Assembly: GCA_016710585.1 (NCBI GenBank)
Contig: JADJVN010000052.1
Location: 1-24,679 of the forward strand
DNA from: Saprospiraceae bacterium
Lineage (GTDB): Bacteria; Bacteroidota; Bacteroidia; Chitinophagales; Saprospiraceae
Reading direction: 5' to 3'
DNA length: 24,679 bases
The position numbers were made by a program, and so were the translations under genes. Below, in pieces: positions 16,031-24,679 of the stretch (position 1 is the stretch's first letter; each line of letters begins with the position of its first letter). The notes beneath the pieces were generated by a model that was not told where the DNA came from, ran no database searches, and saw only the letters and a program-made list of their open reading frames with translations.

Positions 16031-17703
16031 ATTTGTTTGCAGGAAAAACACCTTACAATCTTGACAAGATGGTTCCCTCTCCTCCCGAAAATTTTTATAA
16101 TAGAGATTATTATTGGCCGAGAGGTACTAAAAATGAATATTGGAAAATATATGATGATGATGTACCAGAAGGAAAACCATTCGTTCTATCTCGTGCATCA
16201 GATAAAAGTATCGTATCCAATGAATTCAAATCGGTTTACACAACATTCCATACCATTGACTATCAAAGATGGACAAGTAAACTTTCCTGGAGATATCAAC
16301 AAATGATATCTCAACAAATATCTATTAGAGAAAAAATGACTTTATTCTGGTCAAATTTTTTTCCTACGAGCAGTACGAAAACTTACCTTGGTAATTACTA
16401 TGGAAATTTTCAACATCATGCTGGCTATTGGTATGATCAATTGTTGCGTTTTCATTCAATAGGGAATTACCGCACACTACTGCGCAAAGTAACTACACAT
16501 CCGCAAATGTTAAATTTCCTCGATGGCATCGTCAATAATGTGCAGAATCCAAATCAAAATTACGGTCGTGAACTTCAAGAAGTTTATGCAATAGGATTGA
16601 CACCTTCAGCAGTAGATGATGGATCAAGTTATACTGAACAAGATGTTGTAGAATTATCGCGGATTCTTTCTGGCTGGGAAAGCGATCATGCTGCTTATGG
16701 ATTATTGAGGGAAAAATTTAGTCCATGGAAACACGACTATGGAAAAACAACTTCTGATACTAAAAAATTATCTCGCTTTTATAACAACAAAGAAATCGGC
16801 AATCATGGTATCACCAATTCTACCTACCAATTGGATACTGATGGGACAAAAGGTAAATCAGAATTGGAAGAATACTTCAATCTGATCTTTTCAGATCCTC
16901 GATTGCAAAAAATTATTGCACAAAATGTCATCCGAAAGCTCTATCGATACTTTGTCAACACCCACATCTCCGATGAAGTAGAATCTGTGATTATCAATGG
17001 CCTAGTTGACGAATTAATCAAACAAAATTTTGAAATTAAGCCTGTATTAAAAATGTTGTTCTCGAGCAATCATTTTTATCAAATCATTAATCGCGGTGCA
17101 TTGATCAAACCACCAGTGGATCATGCTGTTTCAATATTTAGAGAATTCGAGTATAAAATAAGTCTTCCAGAGAGAAGTTTAGCATTTTATGAGCTTTGCA
17201 ATATGATTAATTTTTCAGTAGTTCAAGATAATGGTCAGTCCATCGAATTTGTCAATGCATTTGGGTGGCGTGCTTACTATGATAGACCGGTGTATGATCG
17301 CAATTGGCTCAATGGAAGCAGTATGGTTACGCGAATCAGACATTTTTCAAATTTGATAAACGGAAATTTATACGAATATACAAATCGTGATTTTTGGACT
17401 TTACAATTTGATTTTGTGGATCTAGTCATTCAACATTTTGGAGTAAGCAGGGCTCGTAATGAAACTACACTTTCTGAGGATTTATTAGCATGGTTATTGG
17501 TCGTCCCTTTATGTCCAGACTCAAAAATTATCTTCCAAGATAAGTTCAAAGATCATGTGAATTCAAAAGGAATGAAATTTAATGATTTGTTTTCAAACTA
17601 CCTTGCAGATCCTACGAATCAAAATGCAAAGAAGCTAGTACAAGAGCGAATCATAGAAGCTTTAATGTATTTAAACACAACCGAAGAATTTCATTTAATT
17701 TAA
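15730..17703 (+). CDS. DUF1800 family exported protein, copy 1
   Basis: A 657-residue protein of the DUF1800 family, often paired with DUF1501 proteins in Bacteroidota and Planctomycetota. The N-terminus MNRRNFLKVSKKSA has a twin-arginine-like motif but no clear hydrophobic stretch after it. Family features include LSKPELIHLFKRTMYGLKYS, REKMTLFWSNFFPTS, HPQMLNFLDGIVNNVQNPNQ, NYGRELQEVYAIGLTPSAVD and the ending NTTEEFHLI. GRELQE followed by YTEQDVVELSRILSGW is the family core. Its chemistry is unknown; it is thought to act with DUF1501 at the cell envelope. It heads a cluster on one strand and is followed 165 nt later by its paralog. Confidence 0.85.
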   Translation: MNRRNFLKVSKKSATLSAPPPPIGDLNLYTSGKLSKPELIHLFKRTMYGLKYSDLTLYSNKNLPEIIAQLLTNDATDPDLVLSQLPDKYWEAPFMDKLKADLFAGKTPYNLDKMVPSPPENFYNRDYYWPRGTKNEYWKIYDDDVPEGKPFVLSRASDKSIVSNEFKSVYTTFHTIDYQRWTSKLSWRYQQMISQQISIREKMTLFWSNFFPTSSTKTYLGNYYGNFQHHAGYWYDQLLRFHSIGNYRTLLRKVTTHPQMLNFLDGIVNNVQNPNQNYGRELQEVYAIGLTPSAVDDGSSYTEQDVVELSRILSGWESDHAAYGLLREKFSPWKHDYGKTTSDTKKLSRFYNNKEIGNHGITNSTYQLDTDGTKGKSELEEYFNLIFSDPRLQKIIAQNVIRKLYRYFVNTHISDEVESVIINGLVDELIKQNFEIKPVLKMLFSSNHFYQIINRGALIKPPVDHAVSIFREFEYKISLPERSLAFYELCNMINFSVVQDNGQSIEFVNAFGWRAYYDRPVYDRNWLNGSSMVTRIRHFSNLINGNLYEYTNRDFWTLQFDFVDLVIQHFGVSRARNETTLSEDLLAWLLVVPLCPDSKIIFQDKFKDHVNSKGMKFNDLFSNYLADPTNQNAKKLVQERIIEALMYLNTTEEFHLI

Positions 17704-17837
17704 TTGCAACATATACACTGTGTTGATTAAGAAATAAATATACATAATTACTTTTCAAACCTTCTCTAAAAATAAAGAGATGAAGTATAGTTAATAATTT
17801 TATCCAATGAAAAATAAAATATTATTTGGCAAAACTA

Positions 17838-17845
17838 TATATTTG
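17838..17845 (+). promoter_or_regulatory. -7 box (TATATTTG) of the second DUF1800 gene
   Basis: Same box and same 23-nt spacing to the start as before copy 1, in a leader that is nearly identical for about 50 nt. Confidence 0.6.
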
Positions 17846-17868
17846 GGCTAGGATAAAATGAATTATAT

Positions 17869-19838
17869 ATGAATAGAAGAAATTTCCTTAAAGTTTCTAG
17901 GAAAAGTGCTAGCCTCTCTGCTCCGCCACCTCCTATAGGCAATCTGAATCTTTACACAAGCGGAAAGCTTAGCAAGCCAGAACTCATTCATTTATTTAAA
18001 AGGACGATGTATGGGCTGAAATATTCAGATCTGACGCTATACTCCAATAAAAACTTACCAGAAATCATTGCCCAGTTATTAACTAACGATGCCACAGATC
18101 CAGATCTTGTGCTATCCCAATTGCCAGATAAATATTGGGAAGCACCATTCATAGATAAACTGAAAGCAGATTTGTTTGCAGGGAAGATTCCGTACAATCT
18201 CGATAAGATGGTGCCACCACCACCAGAGAATTATTATAATGAAGAATATTATTGGCCAAGAAATACTCAAAACGAATTCTGGCAAATCATTGATGATGAT
18301 GTTCCAGAAGGAAAACCATTTGTCCTCTCTCGTGCTTCAGAGAAAAGTATCGTCTCAAAAATTTCTACTGGTGGATATTCTAAAATACATAGAGTAGATT
18401 ATGGTCGTTGGACCAGCAAATTGGCTTGGAGATATCATCAGATGATTCTCCAACAAACTTCCATTCGTGAAAAAATGACCTTGTTTTGGTCTAACTTTTT
18501 TCCCACAAGCAGCTCTAAAACATATCTAGGGACTTATGAAGGAAATTTTCAGCACCACAATGGATACTTTTATGATCAGTTGTTGAGATTTCATTCCTTG
18601 GGAAATTATCGCACCTTGCTTCGCAAAGTCACTACACATCCACAAATGTTGAACTTCCTAGATGGCATCGTCAACAATGTGCAGAATCCAAATCAAAATT
18701 ATGGGCGAGAATTACAGGAAGTTTATGCAATAGGATTGACTCCTTCAGCTGTAGATGATGGATCCAGTTATACTGAACAAGATGTCATTGAACTATCACG
18801 AATTCTATCTGGTTGGGAGAGTGATCATGCACAATATGGATTATTGCGAGAAAAATTTACACCATTAAAGCATGACTATGGAAAAACCACTTCAGATACA
18901 AAAAAATTATCCAGCTTTTATAATAATAAAGAAATAGGAAATCATGGTATAAGCAATTCTACTTACCAATTGGACACTAATGGGACAAAAGGAAAAGCCG
19001 AATTGGATGAATATTTTAATTTAATCTTTTCAGATACTAGATTGCAAAAATCATAGCGCAGAATGTCATCAGAAAACTGTATCGCTACTTCGTCAATACA
19101 CAAATCACAGATGAAGTCGAATCTGTAATCATCAGTGGCCTAGTCAATGAATTTATAAATCAAAATTTTGAGATAAAACCTGTATTAAAAATGTTGTTTT
19201 CGAGCAATCATTTTTTTCAGATCATCAATCGTGGTGCATTGATCAAACCACCAGTAGATCATATTGTCTCCATGTTGAGAGAATTTGAATTTAAGTTAAG
19301 TCATCCACTGCGCAGCGATGCATTTTATTCATTAGGAAATATGCTAAATTTTTCAGTTATCCAAGATAATGGACAGCCTATTGAATTCAGTAATGCATTT
19401 GGTTGGCGCGCTTATTATGATAGACCTGTGTATGATCGGAATTGGCTCAATGCAAGTAGCATGGTCTCTCGAAATCGACATTTTCAAACAATAATAGGTG
19501 GTTACCTACACACATATACTAGCCGAGATTTTTGGAAAATGGATTTTGATTTGGTAGAATTATGCCTTAAAAATTTTGGCAACAGAGCTCGTTATGATAA
19601 CACATTGGCAGAAGATTTATTATCTTGGTTAGTGGTTGTTCCTTTGTGCTCAGAATCTAAAGTTAGATTTCAAGAAAAGCTCAAGGATCATGCCATGTCT
19701 AAAGGGTCAAAATTGAGTGATTTATTTGCAAGCTATTTTGAAGATCCTACGAATCAATATATTAAAGATCGAATACAAGAGCGAATTAGAGAGGCATTAA
19801 TTTATTTGAATACAACTGAAGAATTTCACTTAATCTAA
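17869..19838 (+). CDS. DUF1800 family exported protein, copy 2, frameshifted
   Basis: Paralog of the gene at 15730. The first frame ends at 19056 because an A-run (TTGCAAAAATC, about 19045-19050) is one base shorter than in copy 1. Adding it restores LQKIIAQNVIRKLYRYFVNT and a continuous frame to 19838, which also ends NTTEEFHLI. Corrected length is 656 residues against 657 in copy 1, so that single base is the only lesion. The core (NYGRELQEVYAIGLTPSAVD) is identical at protein level while many codons differ. It lies 24 nt before the DUF1501 gene and should be co-transcribed with it. Confidence 0.82.
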
Positions 19839-19862
19839 TTAATAAAAAATAAAATCCTCGAG

Positions 19863-21524
19863 ATGAAAAGAAGGAATTTTGTTAGAAATGTAGGAGCGGG
19901 AATCATTTTACCACGATTTATTCATGGTATGGATTTAAAATTAAATGCCGCTGAAGAACTGGCAGCAGCAATGTCAGGAAACACTGATCATATTCTCATT
20001 GTAGTCCAATTGGAAGGAGGTAATGACGGGCTTAATACCTTATTGCCCGTAGATCAAAATTATGATAGACTTTTGCAACTTAGACCAAATATTATTTCAG
20101 GTACTTCTTCGAAACGAAAAGATGGATATCTTCCTTTGAATAATGTCACAGAGGCTCGACTTCATCCATCAATGGAAGCGGTAAAGAATTTGTATAATGA
20201 AGGCATGATCCAATTCATTAATGGCGTCTCCGTAGGCAATCATAGCAGCTCACACCCAGGAGCTACACGAATGGTATTGAATGCATCTACAAGAGACTTG
20301 AATGGCAATTATGGTTGGCTCGGCGAACTACTAGAATCCAAATATCCAGGCTATACAGATTTCTCCAATTTTCCTAATAATCTTACAGACTTTCCAGTCT
20401 CCATTGAATTTGGAAATTATAGTTCATTATTATTGCAAGCTAGTTCAGGACCAATGAATGTATTGCTCAACAGTGCTAGACATTTTTGTAATTTATATTT
20501 TGGAACTACCATTGATGCTCAGGGAAATTGTACATACAAATCAGAGAATTCATGTTCTGTCACATCACCGATTCCAGGACATTCAGAAGCAATGAGAGCG
20601 CAATCCAATCTGCAATACCTTCGTGCCTTCAGTCAAGTGGCTGATAAGTATGCTTGTGTTCTGCGCAAAGCATATGATAAGTCAAAATCCAATTCTGTAA
20701 ATACGGATCAATTTTTAGGTTCGATTTGTGGATATAATTATAATGAAAACAAAGTCATCAGTGAACTCGATGTACAGATGCGCACTATAGCTTATTGGTT
20801 CAATGGTGGGCTGCCTACACAGGTTTACCAAGTCAGACATGATGGCTATGATTTACATGGAGGCTTGTCAAATTCGCATGGATATTTGCTAAATCAAGTT
20901 TCTGGATCCATTGCAAATTTTATGCAATTATTAGCCCCAGAAAAAAGAGATAAAGTACTTGGAATTGTAATCACTGAATTTGCACGAACGATAAAAGAAA
21001 ATGGAAGTCAAGGTGCAGATCATGGCACATCCAATATGATGTTTACTTTTGGACATCAAGTGAATGGAGGTATCTTTGGAAAAAATCCTACGATTCCAGA
21101 TCCACAGTTATTTAATGATCCAAAAACATTTGATCTGGCAAATAATCAGGCATCACAGTTTGATTTTAGATCTGTCTATAATACCATCATGCGACAGTGG
21201 TTCTGCGTAGATGAACCAACAGTACAAAAAATAATAGGTGGCAAAAAAGAAGATAGCAATGGCAATGTAATAGAGAATTGGGATTTGTTGCCATTATTTA
21301 AAAACAGCCCTTGCTGTACAGATCTTGCACAACCAGTGATCACAGGAAATCAACAAGTATGTGCCGATGGCACATATACATACAGCACTGCACAAGTCAC
21401 AGGCGCTACATACAATTGGACCATTCAAGGAGGTCGCATCACTGCTGGACAAGGCTCTGCCACAGTGTCCGTAGCATGGGACAATCAAACTGTTGGAACC
21501 CTCAATGTAAAAGTTTCAAAATAA
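19863..21524 (+). CDS. DUF1501 family exported protein with PKD-like C-terminus
   Basis: A 553-residue protein related to the alkaline phosphatase/sulfatase superfamily and the usual partner of DUF1800. The N-terminus MKRRNFVRNVGAGIILPRF suggests Tat or Sec export. Family motifs include VVQLEGGNDGLNTLLPVDQN, FINGVSVGNHSSSHPGATRM and ITEFARTIKENGSQGADHGT, which correspond to metal-binding and active-site loops in DUF1501. From about residue 485 a Cys-containing segment (SPCCTDLAQPVITGNQQVCA) opens a PKD/Ig-like domain (GATYNWTIQGGRITAGQGSA). No clear KxxR sorting tail is present. It lies between DUF1800 copy 2 and the T9SS-tailed Ig protein, five bases before the latter. Confidence 0.85.
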   Translation: MKRRNFVRNVGAGIILPRFIHGMDLKLNAAEELAAAMSGNTDHILIVVQLEGGNDGLNTLLPVDQNYDRLLQLRPNIISGTSSKRKDGYLPLNNVTEARLHPSMEAVKNLYNEGMIQFINGVSVGNHSSSHPGATRMVLNASTRDLNGNYGWLGELLESKYPGYTDFSNFPNNLTDFPVSIEFGNYSSLLLQASSGPMNVLLNSARHFCNLYFGTTIDAQGNCTYKSENSCSVTSPIPGHSEAMRAQSNLQYLRAFSQVADKYACVLRKAYDKSKSNSVNTDQFLGSICGYNYNENKVISELDVQMRTIAYWFNGGLPTQVYQVRHDGYDLHGGLSNSHGYLLNQVSGSIANFMQLLAPEKRDKVLGIVITEFARTIKENGSQGADHGTSNMMFTFGHQVNGGIFGKNPTIPDPQLFNDPKTFDLANNQASQFDFRSVYNTIMRQWFCVDEPTVQKIIGGKKEDSNGNVIENWDLLPLFKNSPCCTDLAQPVITGNQQVCADGTYTYSTAQVTGATYNWTIQGGRITAGQGSATVSVAWDNQTVGTLNVKVSK

Positions 21525-21529
21525 AAAAT

Positions 21530-22378
21530 ATGAAAAAAATAATTCTAATCATATTATATCTCAACATCAATTTTGCTTCATCCATCATCGCGCAGTCATG
21601 TGAAAAAACAGCAAGTATCACAGTAACTATTCGCCATTATAATTTGTCGATAGTGACAAAACAAACAGACTATTGCGAAGGTGATGAATTGAATTTGGAA
21701 AGTAGTTTTGGATTAGCAAAAAAATGGCAAACCCCATCTAAAACGATTACAACAGATAAATTGCAAATTGCAAATCTCACCTTGGCTGATTCAGGAGTTT
21801 ATATCTGCAGTGCAGAAGATAGTCTCGCGTGTATCTCATCAGATACGATTTATATTGTGGTTCATCCGAAGACATCTGTGGTCAGTACTAGCAATAGTCC
21901 AGTTTGTGTAGGAAAAAATATTCAACTGAACACACTAGCAACAGGTGGCTCATATCAATGGACAGGACCAAATGGATTCACAAGCATAACAAAAGATCCA
22001 ACAATAACTACAATTGATACATCATCGACAGGATGGTATTATGTACAATATACCAATGAACATGGATGCTCGAGTACAGACAGCAGTTATGTCGTTGTAA
22101 AAGTTTGTACAGATCAGAACACTTTATTATTTGATTCTAATATTGAAGTCTTTCCTTCACCAGCAAAAGAATTTATTCAAATCGTAATTCACGATCAAAT
22201 ATTGCCAGAAAAAATTTCTTTGATAAATGCTATAGGTGAAGAATTATTTACTTCAAATTGGAACGCTGAAAAAAGTATGAAAATAACTGTTCAAGATTGG
22301 CCTACTGGTGTGTATTATCTAAAATTTGATTACAAAGAATTCGGACATCAGTTTAAGAAAATAAATATCGTTAGATAG
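21530..22378 (+). CDS. Secreted Ig-like protein with T9SS sorting domain
   Basis: 282 residues from ATG 21530. A longer open frame starts at 21311 but overlaps the DUF1501 gene and lacks a signal, so 21530 is chosen. The signal peptide (MKKIILIILYLNINFASSII then AQ) is cleaved near residue 22. Two Ig-like domains follow: about 40-105, with DSGVYICSAED, and about 112-188, with SPVCVGKNIQLNTLATGGSY and GWYYVQYTNEHGC. The C-terminal 75 residues form a T9SS sorting domain (VFPSPAKEFIQIVI, ENAIGEE-like LINAIGEEL, PTGVYYLKF, KKINIVR). It should be delivered to the cell surface and may bind or scaffold the DUF1800/DUF1501 proteins. Confidence 0.82.
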   Translation: MKKIILIILYLNINFASSIIAQSCEKTASITVTIRHYNLSIVTKQTDYCEGDELNLESSFGLAKKWQTPSKTITTDKLQIANLTLADSGVYICSAEDSLACISSDTIYIVVHPKTSVVSTSNSPVCVGKNIQLNTLATGGSYQWTGPNGFTSITKDPTITTIDTSSTGWYYVQYTNEHGCSSTDSSYVVVKVCTDQNTLLFDSNIEVFPSPAKEFIQIVIHDQILPEKISLINAIGEELFTSNWNAEKSMKITVQDWPTGVYYLKFDYKEFGHQFKKINIVR

Positions 22379-22406
22379 AAATACAACATTTAGAATTTAT
22401 AGATAG

Positions 22407-22505
22407 AATATTTGGGCGTGCCCCTTCGGGTCAGGCTATTTCGGGGTTCCGTGCTTCGCACCAGCACTTTGTGCTGCCCTACATATCCTTCACGCAAAAA
22501 ATATT
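22407..22505. repeat. REP-like hairpin element
   Basis: The outer inverted repeat AATATTTGGGCGTG (22407-22420) pairs with CACGCAAAAAATATT (22491-22505). Inside are tight hairpins CCC-CTTC-GGG, GTGC-TTC-GCAC and CAGCAC-TTT-GTGCTG. It is far richer in GC than its surroundings. It follows the operon end by 28 nt and may also stop transcription. Confidence 0.7.
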
Positions 22506-22539
22506 TATATTATTTTTTTATATTGCTAAAAAATAATAC

Positions 22540-22547
22540 TATATTTG
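22540..22547 (+). promoter_or_regulatory. -7 box (TATATTTG) upstream of the lipoprotein gene
   Basis: An exact TAnnTTTG match 65 nt before the ATG at 22612, directly after the REP-like element. Confidence 0.5.
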
Positions 22548-22611
22548 TCAAATAAACAGGGATGCCGAAAACTGCAGATTGAAAGAGTAGGCGAAGCAAA
22601 ATCTTATTAAT

Positions 22612-23076
22612 ATGAGTAGTTACTTTTTAAATTTCAAAAAATTAGTTTTTATTTTTTCAGCGATTCTATTGGTTTCCACTTTTAGTTGCTCGGATGATGA
22701 AACATGTCAAGGAGAAGTTGCCAATGTGCCAACTAATTTTCCAATTGAAGGCTTGTGGATTGGCTCTTATACCATTGATAATTCTCCAAGTCCTGGGACT
22801 CAATATATTAGTTTTGCTATTAAATCAGATGGCACACTAGTAAATGACTCTAAAGGCACTTATGGACAATATTTATCTATAGGGACTTGGACATTGAGTG
22901 GCCAGACTTTAAACTGTACAATAGTTTGTGTCTATAGCCCTGAACCAGCATTATTGGGTGCAAAGCAAACTTTCAGTGCAACATGGGATAAAACAGGTAA
23001 ATTAACTGATGGCACATGGCGCACAGTTTCGTCAAATGGCGGTACTGGAAAATTTACAATGTCTAGAGTGAATTAG
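22612..23076 (+). CDS. Small lipoprotein with beta-barrel-like domain
   Basis: A 154-residue lipoprotein. The signal peptide FKKLVFIFSAILLVSTFSC has a lipid Cys at about residue 26, followed by SDDE, which resembles the acidic lipoprotein export signal for the outer surface in Bacteroidota. The mature part is strand-rich: IEGLWIGSYTID, YISFAIKSDGTLVND, LSIGTWTLSGQTLNCTI, FSATWDKTGKLTDGTW and GGTGKFTMSRVN. The layout resembles short lipocalin-like or extracellular beta-sandwich proteins, but no family is certain. Confidence 0.7.
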   Translation: MSSYFLNFKKLVFIFSAILLVSTFSCSDDETCQGEVANVPTNFPIEGLWIGSYTIDNSPSPGTQYISFAIKSDGTLVNDSKGTYGQYLSIGTWTLSGQTLNCTIVCVYSPEPALLGAKQTFSATWDKTGKLTDGTWRTVSSNGGTGKFTMSRVN

Positions 23077-23162
23077 ATTGAGTTTAGTTTAGCTATAATT
23101 TTCAAATTATATAAAATCTAAGAAAAAATTCACCAAAATGCCCTATTGGGATTCATAAGATT

Positions 23163-23433
23163 ATGAAATATGAAGATTTGACGCATAGAATTATAGGTTG
23201 AGCAATAAAAGTGCACTCTGCGCTAGGAAATGGATTTCAAGAAGATTTTTTTGTAGAGGATACTATAATGCTTGAAACCAAAGCAGTTGTAAAAACTTGA
23301 AGAAGTTCATTTAGCTCAAGCTATGAATTACTGTCAAGCATATAAATTACCAATTGGATTACTCATTAATTTTGGAGCTTAAAGCATGGAATTTAAGCGT
23401 GTATATAATTTAAATCAAACAAAGCGTATATAA
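23163..23433 (+). pseudogene. Decayed GxxExxY protein
   Basis: From ATG 23163 it reads MKYEDLTHRIIG, stop, AIKVHSALGNGFQE. Then, where about 40 residues should follow, it jumps to DFFVEDTIMLETKAV, which suggests an internal deletion. After a frameshift it continues EEVHLAQAMNYCQAYKLPIG and LLINFGA, then a TAA in place of a Lys codon and SMEFKRVYN. This is the GxxExxY (PDDEXK-like) family, common and often decayed in Bacteroidota. The 211 nt from 23434 to the next gene show nothing further. Confidence 0.7.
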
Positions 23434-23644
23434 AAACCAATCCTTTAATCAATAAATCTAATGAATCCTAATGCTGACAATAGGGAGTTAAATTTTGAAT
23501 CTTGTATTTATTGTTTAGTAAAATATTTGAAATAGTACTGTTATAATAATATTTACTTTTACTTCTTAGATACCAATTTATCAAAAAAAGAATATTTACA
23601 AAGTGATGTAACTTTGTGTTGAGAAAAAATTTTAAACTTCAAAG

Positions 23645-24679
23645 ATGATGCGTGGAATCATTCTGCTTTTAATTTTTTTTGGACAATTTAGGACTGAGCT
23701 TTGCGGGTCAAAACTATGAACGATATAAAAATTAATTGATACAAGCTTATATTCAAAGCAATTAGGATATACTAAAACTGTTACCATCACAGTTCCTATA
23801 GAATGGCAAGAAAAAATTGAAGGCGATTTTCCATTGATTGTAATTTTCGATCAGCAAAATCAAAGAAGTCATAATTATATTTTAAATACTATTGATTACT
23901 TAACTAGTAATGAACAAATGCCATCTTCAATTTTAGTAAGCATTACTTCAAACTCTGAATTTAGATATTTGGAAACCACTCCAAAAAAACAGATGAACGA
24001 GGACTTGCTTTGGAAAATGAATATTTTTTATTTGATGAATTAATTCCACTACTTAAAAAGCAATACAAGGCTTCATCTTTTAAAATTATAATAGGTCATT
24101 CACGATATACATTCTTTGCAAGTTCTCTTCTTTTAAAAAGAATTAATGAACTCAATGCTGTTATTGCAATCAGCCCATTTTTTCTCAAAAAAACATCAAT
24201 CTTATTGACTCAGTTGCTAATATTCAAAAAAAGCAAAATTTAATTCCCACAAATATTTTCGATTTAGTGTGGGTGATGATTTCCCATCGGATTATTATAA
24301 AATGATTCTGTCATAAAAGGAATTAATACACCCTATTTTAATGCAAAGGGATTCTTATTTAAAGAAGCAGGTCATAATGTAACCCCTGGCTTGACTGTTG
24401 GAATTTCACTTTATGAGATTTTTGAAATATGGGCAGCATGCCAAAATAAATATATGGATAAAAGTATTCTAGATATCCATGCAATTGATTCATTGGAAAA
24501 TGAAATTTCCAATTTTTATGGCAATCGACTAAAATTTTCAATTGGTACATTAAACGGTAAAGGTTGGTTTTTTATAATGAAAGACAATATGAAAAAAGCT
24601 TATTAAAGTATGTGGGAATTATTAATTCAAAAAATACCCTAACTTTTCTGAGGCTTACCTATACATTATTGATGCTAAA
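23645..24679 (+). pseudogene. Decayed alpha/beta-hydrolase (esterase) with TPR end, runs off the window
   Basis: A signal peptide (MMRGIILLLIFFGQF) is followed, after a shift, by GLSFAGQNYERYK. Further shifts give TKTVTITVPIEWQEKIEGDF, then DERGLALENEYFLFDELIPL and LLKKQYKASSFKIIIGHSRY, where GHSR is the nucleophile elbow of Fes/IroE-like esterases. After more shifts come SVIKGINTPYFNAKGFLFKE, AGHNVTPG (the catalytic His region) and YEIFEIWAAC. The last bases read KKYPNFSEAYLYIIDAK, a TPR-like motif. At least five frameshifts make it a pseudogene or a low-quality stretch. The end lies beyond the window. Confidence 0.6.

Noticed and set aside
21311..21529. Long 5' extension of the Ig-like protein
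   Set aside because: It overlaps the DUF1501 end in another frame and lacks a signal peptide. ATG 21530 gives a perfect signal peptide.
1..24679. CRISPR arrays, tRNA or rRNA genes
   Set aside because: No regularly spaced direct repeats, no recognisable tRNA cloverleaf with CCA end and no rRNA-like sequence were seen on reading.

Overview
This AT-rich window most likely comes from a member of the Bacteroidota, probably a Saprospiria- or Cytophagia-like environmental lineage. Three things support this. Two secreted proteins end in a Por/type IX secretion (T9SS) sorting domain. Five or more genes have TAnnTTTG-type -7 promoter boxes and no obvious Shine-Dalgarno sequence. The family content also fits: DUF1800/DUF1501, an ECF sigma factor of SigZ type, CbpA/CbpM, a bestrophin-like channel and a YitT-like protein. 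The lineage below phylum is an inference. Nearly every gene lies on the + strand.

Layout. Positions 1-2300 are a gene graveyard: a decayed IS110-type transposase (minus strand), a long hairpin, two broken TonB-C-domain proteins and a decayed N-terminal piece of a probable tyrosine recombinase. Positions 2344-4193 hold a small metalloid module: a SigZ-type ECF sigma factor with a Cys-rich tail, a tiny membrane-anchored Cys-rich protein (hidden by a one-base frameshift) and an ArsM-type arsenite methyltransferase (split by a two-base insertion). Positions 4639-9823 carry an SRPBCC protein, a secreted Asp-box/beta-propeller protein with a T9SS tail, a frameshifted GNAT acetyltransferase, a frameshifted uracil-DNA glycosylase family protein and the cbpA-cbpM pair.

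Positions 9824-10587 are non-coding with strong hairpins. Positions 10753-12720 form a second cassette-like stretch: a lipoprotein, a hairpin, a secreted protein, another hairpin and a second decayed copy of the same recombinase N-terminus. Positions 12935-15600 encode three membrane proteins (unknown, bestrophin-like, YitT-like). Positions 15730-22378 are a likely export-related operon: two tandem DUF1800 paralogs, a DUF1501 protein and an Ig-like protein with a T9SS tail. The right end has a REP-like hairpin element, a lipoprotein, a decayed GxxExxY gene and a decayed esterase that runs off the window.

The most interesting patterns are (a) two separate stretches that each combine accessory secreted-protein genes, about 106-110-nt hairpins, an identical 16-nt box and the same recombinase remnant; (b) the sigma factor/Cys-rich peptide/ArsM module, in which all three products carry vicinal cysteines; and (c) the mosaic DUF1800 duplication. 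Many one-base indels in A or T runs suggest that some broken genes may be sequencing errors rather than true pseudogenes.
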